Assembly: GCA_963724535.1 (NCBI GenBank)
Contig: CAVRVD010000015.1
Location: 62,001-126,000, forward strand
DNA length: 64,000 nt
Source: JADJPO01 sp963724535
GTDB lineage: Bacteria; Actinomycetota; Actinomycetes; Actinomycetales; Kineosporiaceae
Direction: 5' to 3'
Shown here: piece by piece, positions 27,761 to 35,660 of the stretch
How positions within the stretch are numbered: the first letter of the stretch is position 1
Layout of the letters: each line of letters opens with the position of its first letter
Notes under the pieces: generated by a model
The model's input: only the letters and a program-made list of their open reading frames with translations
Told to the model about the DNA's origin: nothing
The model's database searches: none
Made by a program: the position numbers and the translations under genes

Positions 27761-29227
27761 TCAGTCCAGGTGCCGGACTCTCGGCCACAGCGACGCCCAC
27801 GGCTCCCTGCGTCCCGAACAGACCATGATCGGCTGCCCCTGTTCCTCGTTGGGGACCGCGATCCCGTTGTCCAACCGGTCCACCACCCGGCACGAGGTGA
27901 ACCATGCGGTGGCCGCCCGCGCCTGGCCGCCGACGACCACCACCCTGTCGGCCGAGTCCGGCGGCGGACCCAGGTCGGCCAGCGCGTTGTGGCCGCTGAA
28001 CACCGGCAGGTCGGTGTACACCCGCACGGCCCCGGCCTCGCCGTAGTTCGAGGCCAGCACCACCGGCGTGCCGCGCCGGCCCGTCGGCAGCGCCCGGTAG
28101 GCGGCCTCCACCTGCGCGGCATAGGTGGGCCAGCCGACCTGGTCGGCGATCAGCTGGTTCATCTTCGGGACCGGGCTGCGGCCCAGCACCGGCGTGTCAC
28201 CCACCGTCAACGGCAGCAGCGGCAACGAGACCACCGCCGACAGCGCCGCGTTCGCCCCGACGGCGCCGCGCCAGACAGGGCCGAACGAGGCGTCCTCGCG
28301 GGCGGCCATCCCGGCGGCGAAGGCCACACCGAGCAGCATCATCGGGTAGTGCGGCTGGGCCCCGCCGACCAGGGTGAACACCACCAGCAGCACGAACGCC
28401 GGCACCAGGAAACGCACCGGCGCCCAGTCCGGCCGCCGCCACAGGGCCCGCAGCCCGGAGAGCCACACGGGGGTCAGCACGGGGCCCAGCGCGATCACCA
28501 GGAAGACCGGTGCGAACACCCGCGCCTCACCGGAGTTGTTCTGCGACAAGGCTGCTCCCATGGCCAGCTGGGGCAGGTCGTGCGCCACCTGGTAGGCGAT
28601 GTTCGGAGCGGCGACGAGGGCCGCAATCATTGCCCCACCAAGCACCGGTGGCGAGACCAGCCGTCGCCGGCGTCCGGTCACCGCCAGCCCGAGCGCGATC
28701 CCGACCAACAGGACGGCGATCAGCAGCTTGGCGTAGGTGGCCAGCCCGGCCACCGCCCCGGCCAGCAGCCAGAGCCTGGGCCGGCCGCGCAGCTCGGCGC
28801 GGACCACCAGCAGGCAGACCAGCAGCCAGAACATCAGGTCGACGGTCGTGGTCAGCAGCACATGGCCGAAGTCGAGGACGGCGACCGTGCCCGCGTAGGC
28901 CCACGCCGTCCAGGTCTGGGCGCGAGGCGTGCCGCCGAGCTCACGGGCGATGAGGGCGACCAGCAACACCGACGTCGCCGCCGCGGCCGTCGCCGGGATC
29001 CGCATCAGCCACGGTGTGGCGCCGAGCGCATTGCCGAGCAGCGGCACCAGCGGCGGCTGGTCGACATACCCCCAGGCCGGCGGCAGCATCGTGAAGTACA
29101 GCTCGTCGCGATGGAACCCGTAGCGGCCGCTCAGCGCTGTGAGCACCACGACGACGGCGGCCACCGCGGCCGACACCCCTGGACCGGCGAACCGGGTCGG
29201 TGGACCCTCGCCCGAGTGTGAGGTCAC
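27761..29227 (-). CDS. ArnT/PMT-like glycosyltransferase (GT39 type)
   Basis: 488 residues with about eleven membrane segments. The first loop has GFHRDELYF with the acidic pair expected of the GT-C active site, followed by GYVDQPPLVPLL, a motif of bacterial dolichyl-phosphate-mannose/ArnT-like transferases. The C-terminal soluble part (VYTDLPVFSGHNALADLGPPP) is typical for this subgroup. It should transfer a sugar from a polyprenyl carrier outside the membrane; acceptor unknown. The GTG start at 29227 is the first fitting one. Confidence 0.8.
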   Translation of the reverse strand: MTSHSGEGPPTRFAGPGVSAAVAAVVVVLTALSGRYGFHRDELYFTMLPPAWGYVDQPPLVPLLGNALGATPWLMRIPATAAAATSVLLVALIARELGGTPRAQTWTAWAYAGTVAVLDFGHVLLTTTVDLMFWLLVCLLVVRAELRGRPRLWLLAGAVAGLATYAKLLIAVLLVGIALGLAVTGRRRRLVSPPVLGGAMIAALVAAPNIAYQVAHDLPQLAMGAALSQNNSGEARVFAPVFLVIALGPVLTPVWLSGLRALWRRPDWAPVRFLVPAFVLLVVFTLVGGAQPHYPMMLLGVAFAAGMAAREDASFGPVWRGAVGANAALSAVVSLPLLPLTVGDTPVLGRSPVPKMNQLIADQVGWPTYAAQVEAAYRALPTGRRGTPVVLASNYGEAGAVRVYTDLPVFSGHNALADLGPPPDSADRVVVVGGQARAATAWFTSCRVVDRLDNGIAVPNEEQGQPIMVCSGRREPWASLWPRVRHLD

Positions 29228-29288
29228 ACCGGTGATGATGGCGCAGATCGAGGGCCGAGGGATGCCGCCGGCCCAGCCTCGACCCTCC

Positions 29289-29942
29289 TCAGCGTGACTC
29301 CAGATGCAGCAGAAGGGTTTTGGCCTCGGCGCCACCGGCGTAGCCACCGGTGGAGCCGTCTGAGCGAACCACCCTGTGACAGGGCAGCAGCAGCGGGACC
29401 GGGTTGCGGGCACATACCGTGCCCACCGCCCGGACCGCGCGCGGGCTACCGGCCGCGGCCGCCAGTGCCGCGTAGGAGGAGGTGCGCCCATAGGGGATCT
29501 CGGCCAGCCGGCGCAGCACCGCGTCGGCGAAACCGGACACCAGGCGGCGGTCCACCGCCAGGTCGAAGGTCCGGCGCCGGCCTTCGAAGTACTCCTCGAG
29601 CTGGCGTGCCGCGCCGTCCAGCCGGGCCGGGGCACGCAGCACCCGGGTGCTGACCCGCATCGCCAGGTCGGCGAGCACCGCGTCGTGGTCCTGGCACTCG
29701 AAGGCAACCCGCACCACGCCGGCCTCGGTGGCGGCGAGCAGCAACGGTCCCACCGGGGAGTCGACCCGGGTGTAGGCGATGTCGAGCAGGCCCTCTCGCG
29801 CAGCGGCGTCGACCAGCCGGCGGCGCAACCCGGTGAGCTGGGTCTGGCTCACCTCGACGAGCTCGTCGGGCAGAGAGATCGGGTTCGGGGAGGTCGGCTT
29901 CGGAGAGGTCGGGTTCGGGGGAGTCTGGCTCTGGGGCGTCAT
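29289..29942 (-). CDS. ogt: methylated-DNA–[protein]-cysteine S-methyltransferase
   Basis: 217 residues. The active-site motif LLLPCHRVVRSDGSTGGYAGG and the preceding PYGRTSSYAALA are diagnostic of Ogt/MGMT, which repairs O6-alkylguanine by moving the alkyl group to its own cysteine. The N-terminus has a Pro/Ser/Thr-rich tail of about 28 residues with repeated NP(T/I)S. The ATG at 29942 overlaps the sigma-factor stop as ATGA, so the repair protein is coupled to the sigma factor. Confidence 0.93.
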   Translation of the reverse strand: MTPQSQTPPNPTSPKPTSPNPISLPDELVEVSQTQLTGLRRRLVDAAAREGLLDIAYTRVDSPVGPLLLAATEAGVVRVAFECQDHDAVLADLAMRVSTRVLRAPARLDGAARQLEEYFEGRRRTFDLAVDRRLVSGFADAVLRRLAEIPYGRTSSYAALAAAAGSPRAVRAVGTVCARNPVPLLLPCHRVVRSDGSTGGYAGGAEAKTLLLHLESR

Positions 29943-30457
29943 CGGGACTCTCCGGTCTCGGGGCTCGGGTAGCTGGCGCGTAGGGTTCGGATCCCGTCGT
30001 GGGCGGCGCGACGCGCGGCGTCCGCACTGCCACCGACGATCTCGGCCACCTGCGGGAAGGTCAGTCCGCCGAGGTAGTGGTAGGCCAGGCAGAGGCGCTG
30101 TCGGTCCGGGAGCCGGGCGACGGCCGTCCAGACCTCGCCGTCGTCGTGCCCGGGACGGCCGAACGTGGACGACGTGAGGCCGGCCGGGTCGTGGCGTGGC
30201 TCCGGCGGGTCGGCCACCGGCACCGCCCGCCGCCGGCGACGCCGCACGGCGTCCAGCGCTTTGCGGTGCGCGACGGTGACCAGCCAGGCCTCGAGTCGCG
30301 TGTCAGCGGGCAGGTCCGGGTAGGCGCGTAGGGCCGCCAGGAAGGTCTCGGAGGCTGCGTCCTCGGCCTCGTCCGGGCCGATCACGGCCCGGCAGACCCG
30401 CAGCACCCGGGCGCCGTGCTCGGCGACCACGGACTCGAAGGGCGGCTTGGTGTTCAT
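29939..30457 (-). CDS. ECF RNA polymerase sigma factor
   Basis: 172 residues with sigma region 2 (FESVVAEHGARVLRVCRAVIGPDEAEDAASETFLAAL … LEAWLVTVAHRKALD) and region 4 (LPDRQRLCLAYHYLGGLTFPQVAEIVGGSADAARRAAHDGIRTLR). It would direct RNA polymerase to a small regulon. No anti-sigma gene is next to it; instead it is coupled by ATGA to ogt. The start at 30457 is supported by the position of region 2, although upstream GTGs exist. Confidence 0.9.
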   Translation of the reverse strand: MNTKPPFESVVAEHGARVLRVCRAVIGPDEAEDAASETFLAALRAYPDLPADTRLEAWLVTVAHRKALDAVRRRRRRAVPVADPPEPRHDPAGLTSSTFGRPGHDDGEVWTAVARLPDRQRLCLAYHYLGGLTFPQVAEIVGGSADAARRAAHDGIRTLRASYPSPETGESR

Positions 30458-30606
30458 CACCAGGTAGACGTCGAGGACCGGACAACCGTGAGATCGGGGC
30501 GCATCGCCGTCCGCGCCTGGTCGGGTCCCGGTCACAGCAGAAGTGTCCCCTCGTGGGCGGGCAGGCCCGGACAGCGGCCCGCCATTGGCCCACCGACCAG
30601 TCATTT

Positions 30607-30655
30607 CAACCGATCGGTTGACAACTCCGGACGCCGAGTGCATGGTTGATCAACC
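30607..30655 (+). promoter_or_regulatory. promoter and two palindromic operators of the arsR-type operon
   Basis: CAACCGATCGGTTG (30607–30620) and GGTTGATCAACC (30644–30655) are perfect palindromes sharing the GGTT/AACC ends. TTGACA (30618–30623) is a consensus -35 overlapping the first; a 17-nt spacer leads to CATGGT at 30641–30646, overlapping the second. This is what an autorepressed promoter would look like, with the ArsR-family protein encoded 22 bp downstream. Confidence 0.65.
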
Positions 30656-30676
30656 AAAGAGTTGAGGACGGTGGTC

Positions 30677-31072
30677 ATGGCCGACGAGCTGTCGAAGGTG
30701 TTCGCCGCACTGGCCGACCCCACCCGGCGCGACATCGTCGCCCGGCTCGCGGTGGGTGACGCCACGGTGGGTGAGCTGGCGGCCCCCTACCCGGTGAGCC
30801 TGCAGGCGGTGTCCAAGCACCTCAGGGTGCTCCAGGACGCCGGACTGGTCACCCGGGGGCGCGACGCCCAGCGCCGCCCGGCGCACCTGGAGGCGGAGGT
30901 GTTCGACCTGATGACGAGATGGATCGAGCGTTACCGCCGACAGGCCGAGGAGCGCTACCAGCGCCTGGACGCCGTCCTCGCCGAGATGTCCGAGCACGAC
31001 CGACCCGATCAGCACGACGAACCCGATCAGCACGTTGAGCAGACCAGCACCCAGGAGGGACGCGCATCATGA
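30677..31072 (+). CDS. ArsR-family transcriptional regulator
   Basis: About 131 residues. VFAALADPTRRDIVARLAVGDATVGELAAPYPVSLQAVSKHLRVLQDAGLV is the complete winged helix-turn-helix of the ArsR group that is commonly paired with AHSA1 proteins; no metal-binding cysteines are present. The C-terminus is acidic with repeated DQHxEPDQH. In-frame TTG 30662 and GTG 30671 lie just upstream; ATG 30677 fits the family. It likely represses its own operon from the two palindromes in front. Its stop overlaps the next start as ATGA. Confidence 0.9.
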   Translation: MADELSKVFAALADPTRRDIVARLAVGDATVGELAAPYPVSLQAVSKHLRVLQDAGLVTRGRDAQRRPAHLEAEVFDLMTRWIERYRRQAEERYQRLDAVLAEMSEHDRPDQHDEPDQHVEQTSTQEGRAS

Positions 31073-31566
31073 ACCCCACGACCACCCCGACCACCGGCCA
31101 GACCCGGATCGAGGCCGACCCGAGGGTCCCGATGATCCGGATGACCCGAGACTTCGCCGCCACCCCCGCCCAGCTGATGCGGGCGCACACCGACCCGGAG
31201 CTGTTCGCCCGGTGGATCGGCCCGAACGGAATGGACACCCGGATCGAGCACTGGGACGCGCGCAGCGGCGGCAGCTGGCGCTACGTCGCGGTCCGTGACG
31301 GCGAGGAGTACGCCTTCCGCGGCTGCTTCCACGAGGTCGGCGACACCAAGATCGTGCAGACGTTCACCTGGGAGGGGCAGCCGGACGGCGTGGCGCTGGA
31401 GACACTGCGGTTGGAGGACCTCGGTGACGGCCGGACCCGGCTGCACGTGCAGTCACTCCTCGACAGCTTCGAGGACCGGGACGCCTGGTTGCGCAGCGGG
31501 ATGGAGACCGGGGTCGAGGACGGCTACGCCAAGCTCGATGACCTGCTCACCGACGCGGCGCTCTGA
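31069..31566 (+). CDS. AHSA1/SRPBCC-family protein
   Basis: 165 residues. MTRDFAATPAQLMRAHTDPELFARWIGP … GGSWRYVAVRDGEEYAFRGCFHEV … FTWEGQPDGVALETLRLEDLG is the helix-grip fold of AHSA1-like SRPBCC proteins, which bind hydrophobic ligands. In ArsR–AHSA1 pairs the role is poorly defined. It is coupled to arsR by ATGA and followed 11 bp later by the DinB-type gene. Confidence 0.88.
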   Translation: MNPTTTPTTGQTRIEADPRVPMIRMTRDFAATPAQLMRAHTDPELFARWIGPNGMDTRIEHWDARSGGSWRYVAVRDGEEYAFRGCFHEVGDTKIVQTFTWEGQPDGVALETLRLEDLGDGRTRLHVQSLLDSFEDRDAWLRSGMETGVEDGYAKLDDLLTDAAL

Positions 31567-31577
31567 GGGTCCGGTCG

Positions 31578-32150
31578 ATGGCACTGCCCGACGACCCTGC
31601 CCAGCGACACCGCATCGTGGCCGGCACGTTCAGCGACCGGGTGCACGGCACCCGCGACTGGGACGCCCCGGCCCCGGTGGCCGGCTGGACGGCACGTGAC
31701 GTCGTCCAGCACCTGACCGACTGGTTGCCGGCGTTCCTGGCCGGCGGCGCCGGAATCGAGCTCGGCCGAGGACCTGCGGTGGACGTCGACCCGGTCGGGG
31801 CCTGGACGGTGCACTGCGGCGCCGTCCAGGCACTGCTCGACGACCCGGCGACGGCCGGGCGGAGACTGACCAACCCGCACATCGGCGACCAGCCGCTGGA
31901 TGCGGCGTTGGACCGCTTCTACACCACCGACGTGTTCCTGCACACATGGGACCTGGCGCGGGCCACCGGCCAGAACGACGCCCTGGACGCCACCTTCTGC
32001 GCCGACCTGCTGGCCGGGATGCAGCCGATGGAGGAAGCCATGCGATCCTCGGGGCACTACGGGCTGCGGGTCGAGGTGCCCGCCGGCTCCGACGTGCAGA
32101 CGCGCCTGCTGGGGTTCATCGGCCGCGATCCTTCGTGGACTGCCCCGTGA
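31578..32150 (+). CDS. DinB/mycothiol-dependent maleylpyruvate-isomerase-like protein (TIGR03086-type)
   Basis: 190 residues. GWTARDVVQHLTDWLPAFL near the N-terminus and DRFYTTDVFLHTWDLARATG in the second half supply the histidines of the metal-binding four-helix DinB fold found in mycothiol-dependent enzymes of Actinobacteria. It completes a three-gene operon with the ArsR and AHSA1 genes; a thiol-transfer or detoxification role is plausible but not shown. Confidence 0.82.
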   Translation: MALPDDPAQRHRIVAGTFSDRVHGTRDWDAPAPVAGWTARDVVQHLTDWLPAFLAGGAGIELGRGPAVDVDPVGAWTVHCGAVQALLDDPATAGRRLTNPHIGDQPLDAALDRFYTTDVFLHTWDLARATGQNDALDATFCADLLAGMQPMEEAMRSSGHYGLRVEVPAGSDVQTRLLGFIGRDPSWTAP

Positions 32151-32184
32151 TCCTGTTCCCGGGCCCCTGGATCCTGTTCCGCGC

Positions 32185-32249
32185 CTCGCCAAAGACCGCA
32201 AACGGTTGTCGGCCTCGGCGTGTTACGGCGTGTCGCGGTCTTTGGCGAG
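32185..32249. repeat. 15-bp perfect inverted repeat between convergent genes
   Basis: CTCGCCAAAGACCGC (32185–32199) and GCGGTCTTTGGCGAG (32235–32249) are exact inverse copies separated by 35 nt. The right arm overlaps the last codons of the minus-strand gene. It could act as a two-way terminator, although neither side has a T tract. Confidence 0.85.
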
Positions 32250-32642
32250 ATGGAGCTCGGCGACATCGCTGGACAGCTCGAGCCAGGAGTCCGGGTCGGC
32301 CTGCGGCAGTGCGGCGGCCCCGGCCATCGGCGCCGGGTGCGGACGACGGGGCAGCCCCGCCGCAGAGGCACCACCCGGGCCCCGGTAGACGAGCAGGCTG
32401 TTCACCCGGTCGGGGACGGCGTCCAGCGCCGCACGGACCAAGGCCAGCCGGCGGTATGACTCCAGCCTGACGTCCTGCTCGAAGAGGATCTCGAACACCA
32501 CACCCCACGCGGTCGAGTGCCAGTTCCAGGTGGACGCACCGTGGGTGATGGCCGCCTCGACGAGCTGGCTTTCGTGGGCACGCTGCCACTGCGAGGCGGG
32601 GAACGGCCCGTCGTAGACCTCGATCGTCAACCAGTCGGCCAT
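32223..32642 (-). CDS. conserved-looking protein of unknown function
   Basis: 139 residues, not recognised. The first 95 residues look well folded (DWLTIEVYDGPFPASQWQ, WNWHSTAWGVVFEILFEQD, YRRLALVRAALDAVPD), with many aromatic residues; a Gly/Pro-rich linker and a short tail follow. No membrane or signal segment. The ATG at 32642 starts the conserved-looking part. It converges on the DinB-type gene and is divergent from the YjbR-like gene; its last codons form one arm of an inverted repeat. Confidence 0.65.
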   Translation of the reverse strand: MADWLTIEVYDGPFPASQWQRAHESQLVEAAITHGASTWNWHSTAWGVVFEILFEQDVRLESYRRLALVRAALDAVPDRVNSLLVYRGPGGASAAGLPRRPHPAPMAGAAALPQADPDSWLELSSDVAELHLAKDRDTP

Positions 32643-32754
32643 GTCTGAGAGTAGGTCGACCTTCGCGGCCGGTCCATGGCTGGTCCTGGGACGAGAGGCT
32701 GGTCGCCGAACCGCTCCGCTGTCCGGAGCGCCACAGATGCGGTATGCAGGGCCG

Positions 32755-33168
32755 ATGGCGCATCCGCAGATGTTCGACGACGCCGACCCGATGCTGATCC
32801 GGGTCCGTGCCATCGCCCTGGACCTGCCTGGTGCGGACGAGAAGGTCTCGCACGGGCGCCCCGCCTTCTTCACGGTCAAGGTGTTCGCCTACTACGGCGG
32901 CTCGGTCAAGGTCGACGGGGTCTGGGTGCAGCACGACCAGTCGATCATGGTTCTGGTCGACGACGCCGAGCGCCGGGCCCTGGCCGAGGACCCACGCTGC
33001 TACCTGCCGGCCTACATCGGCACCTACGGCTGGCTGGGCCTGGACCTGGACGACGACACCGACTGGTCGGAGGTCATCGAGCTGCTCGACGCCTCCTATC
33101 GCAACACCGCCCCGCGGCGACGGGTCGCCGAGCTGGATGCGCGGGCGGCGACCCGAGAACAGACCTGA
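32755..33168 (+). CDS. MmcQ/YjbR-family protein
   Basis: 137 residues. RVRAIALDLPGADEKVSHGRPAFF and the following VFAYYGG … LPAYIGTYGWLGLDLDD segment match the MmcQ/YjbR fold, a small alpha/beta domain thought to bind DNA in some members. ATG 32755 is preferred over ATG 32737; a TATGCA lies 6 nt before it, so the mRNA may have little or no leader. The role is unknown. Confidence 0.82.
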   Translation: MAHPQMFDDADPMLIRVRAIALDLPGADEKVSHGRPAFFTVKVFAYYGGSVKVDGVWVQHDQSIMVLVDDAERRALAEDPRCYLPAYIGTYGWLGLDLDDDTDWSEVIELLDASYRNTAPRRRVAELDARAATREQT

Positions 33169-33180
33169 CCGCGCCGCCAC

Positions 33181-34998
33181 TCACGGCTCGGGCACGAGCG
33201 TGCAGATCGAGACCCGTCCGCCCTCGACGGCCAGCGACAACCGCAGGGTCAGCCGCTCGCCGTCCAGCCGCAGCGTGGTGGCCTCCTGCCCGTCCCCAGC
33301 CGTGACCGGTCCGAGGGTGCTCGCGCCGGCCCAGGCCGCGGCCACCCGCAGCTGGCGGGTCAGCTGCTCCCGGTCCAGCTCCTCGTCGAGCGGGATGTCG
33401 TCCGGCCAACGGGGCTCGGCGACTCCCAGCTGCGCCGCCACCGCCTCGGCGACGCCGGTCAGGGTCGCGGACGGCGCGAACGCCGGGATGAGGGCGAGCG
33501 TCTGCACCCGGGACGGCAGCTCGGGGGTCATCCGGATCTCGCAGCGCAGCCGTCCACCCGGGCCTGCAAGCCACCACACGCAGTGCGCGGGGGAGTCGGC
33601 CACGACCGGCTCGTCGTCCGGTTCGAGCGGGCCGAGGTGGACCAGGGCGTCGGCGAGCATCCGGCGGCGGCGCGGCAGCGGGTCGTCCGGGTCGAGGTTC
33701 ACCGCGAGCAGATCGGTGACCGCACGGTCCCACTGCTGTTCGTCCCCGTGGGTGACCAGCCGGGTGATCGTCGCGCGGGCCGCCGCGGTGGCTTCGACCA
33801 GGGAGCCGCCGGCCGGCGCCGGGAACGACCCTGGCCGGCGGTGATGGACGGGCCGGCCGTCGGTCCAGCCGCCGGACCGGCCGCTCGATCCGGCCCGGGG
33901 TTCGGTCTCCAGCAGCCCGTCGAGCAACCGGACGGCAAGCCGCGGCGCCGGGGCGTAGGTGGCGTTGGCCAGGACGACGACACCGAGTCCGCTGCCCGGA
34001 TGCCAGCGCATGTGGGAGCCGAAGCCGGGGTAGCCACCGCTGTGGCTGACCAGGACGCCGTGCCGCGGGTCGTGCTCGACGATCAGGCCGAAGCCGTAGG
34101 CGGCGCCGCGGATCCGGGGTGGCTCGGCCAACGAGGTCCAGGTGATCGACGGGGGCAGGCCGAGGTGGGGCAGCTGCAGCTCGCGACGGGTGGCCCGTCC
34201 CAGCGGCGCGCCGTCCGGGTCGTCGCGGCCGTCGTCGCGGGGCGGGAACGCACCGGCCAGGAACGACACCCAACGGGCGAGGTCGGTGACCGTGCTGAAC
34301 AGCCCTCCCATCGCCCCGAACGCGCCGTGGCCGGCGAGCGTGACCGGCTCCCACCCGGCGTCCAGGCGGCGGTGACCCCGGGCCAGGCGGTCGTCGGCGG
34401 CCACCTCGGCCGTGAAGCCGGTCTCGTGCATACCCAGCGGGCGCAGCAGCCGGTGGGTGATGGTGTCCGGGTACGGCTGGTCGGTGAGCACCGAGATCAG
34501 CTGCCCCAGAACGGCATAGGAGGTGTTGCTGTACTCGAAGGCGGTGCCGGGGGCCCAGGCGAAGCTCAGCCCGCCGGCCAGCAGCTCGGTGAACTCCACG
34601 TCCGGTAGGTCCTGCTGGCGGTCCCCCCACGGGTCGTCGGTGGGCAGGCCGGCGGTCATGGTGAGCAGGTTCCGCACGGCCGGCGCCGGCGCGTCCCGGG
34701 TCGGCAGGCGCAGGTCGGCCACGTGCGGCAGGTATTCGGCGATCGGGTCGTCGAGGCGCAGCAATCCCTCGTCACGCAGGGCGAGAACCATTGCGGCGGT
34801 GAAGCTCTTGGTCATCGAGGCGATCCGGAACGCCGTGTCCGCGTCCGGCTCGGGTCCGCCACGACGCAACGCGCCACGACCCCCGGAGTGCACCAGCCGC
34901 CCGTCCCGCACGATCCCGTAGGCCAGTCCGGGCGCGGTGTCCTCGGCGTGGTGGTGGTCGATCAGGTGCTCGAGAGACTGGACGTCGAGATCGCTCAC
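33181..34998 (-). CDS. serine hydrolase of the beta-lactamase/D-aminopeptidase family
   Basis: 605 residues, no signal peptide seen. Catalytic S-x-x-K is in FRIASMTKSFTAAMVLAL, Y-x-N in FEYSNTSYAVLGQ and the third motif in VLVSHSGGYPGFGSHM. The first 380 residues form the class-C beta-lactamase-like domain and the last 200 residues are a beta-rich accessory domain as found in D-aminopeptidase/esterase relatives. It may hydrolyse D-amino-acid peptides or esters; a resistance role should not be assumed. Confidence 0.85.
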   Translation of the reverse strand: MSDLDVQSLEHLIDHHHAEDTAPGLAYGIVRDGRLVHSGGRGALRRGGPEPDADTAFRIASMTKSFTAAMVLALRDEGLLRLDDPIAEYLPHVADLRLPTRDAPAPAVRNLLTMTAGLPTDDPWGDRQQDLPDVEFTELLAGGLSFAWAPGTAFEYSNTSYAVLGQLISVLTDQPYPDTITHRLLRPLGMHETGFTAEVAADDRLARGHRRLDAGWEPVTLAGHGAFGAMGGLFSTVTDLARWVSFLAGAFPPRDDGRDDPDGAPLGRATRRELQLPHLGLPPSITWTSLAEPPRIRGAAYGFGLIVEHDPRHGVLVSHSGGYPGFGSHMRWHPGSGLGVVVLANATYAPAPRLAVRLLDGLLETEPRAGSSGRSGGWTDGRPVHHRRPGSFPAPAGGSLVEATAAARATITRLVTHGDEQQWDRAVTDLLAVNLDPDDPLPRRRRMLADALVHLGPLEPDDEPVVADSPAHCVWWLAGPGGRLRCEIRMTPELPSRVQTLALIPAFAPSATLTGVAEAVAAQLGVAEPRWPDDIPLDEELDREQLTRQLRVAAAWAGASTLGPVTAGDGQEATTLRLDGERLTLRLSLAVEGGRVSICTLVPEP

Positions 34999-35041
34999 CC
35001 ACCGATCCTGGCAGACTCTCGCCGCGGTCGGCGGGCCGCTG

Positions 35042-35518
35042 TCAGACCGCCCGCGGTACCGCCCCGGTGAGCCGGCAGAAGCGCCGCATCACCCGGTGCG
35101 CGCCGTCCGCGGTATCGCCGAACATCAGCGGGCAGCCGCCGGGGATCACCCGCAGCCCCAGCTCGCGGCCGGCCTCGACGGCGCTCGGGGAGAGACTGCC
35201 GGCACCGAACGCCCGGTGCAGCCACACCTGTCGGATCCCGAGCTGGGCCGCCTCGCGAACCGTGGCCTCGGCCTGGTCGGCCGCGGTGGCGACGACAACC
35301 GCCTCGACGCCGTCCGGGATCGCGGCGAGGTTCGGATAGCACGTGACGCCCTCGACCTGGTCGGCGTTCGGGTTCACCGGGACGACGTCGAAGCCCCGCT
35401 TGCGCAACCCGGTGAACACGGTGTTGCCGCCGTGGCTGCCGGGGGTTCGGGAGACTCCGGTGACTGCGATCCGCTTGGCGGTGAGGAACTCGGCGGCCGC
35501 GTCGTTCATGGACACCAT
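35042..35518 (-). CDS. CoA-binding domain protein
   Basis: 158 residues. RIAVTGVSRTPGSHGGNTVFTGLRKRGFDVVPVNPNADQVEGVTCYPNL is the Rossmann-like CoA-binding domain of the YccU/succinyl-CoA synthetase type; DGVEAVVVATAADQAEATVREAAQLGIRQVWLH completes it. It is a stand-alone form with unknown role. Two starts (35518, 35509) are three codons apart. It is divergent from the dehydratase gene. Confidence 0.88.
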   Translation of the reverse strand: MVSMNDAAAEFLTAKRIAVTGVSRTPGSHGGNTVFTGLRKRGFDVVPVNPNADQVEGVTCYPNLAAIPDGVEAVVVATAADQAEATVREAAQLGIRQVWLHRAFGAGSLSPSAVEAGRELGLRVIPGGCPLMFGDTADGAHRVMRRFCRLTGAVPRAV

Positions 35519-35660
35519 GGCGGGCTCCCATCGTGGCCTCGGTGGTGGGTCCGGGTCCCAGCCTCCGCCCGTCCGGCTGTGTCGTCGTGGGTCGAACGTC
35601 ACCAGCCACCGGCCGGCCGGCGCAGCCGCGACGATCCGGCGCAGCCGCGATGATGCGGGG

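Noticed and set aside
33181..34998. Antibiotic-resistance beta-lactamase
   Set aside because: No signal peptide and the large C-terminal domain fit D-aminopeptidase/esterase relatives better.
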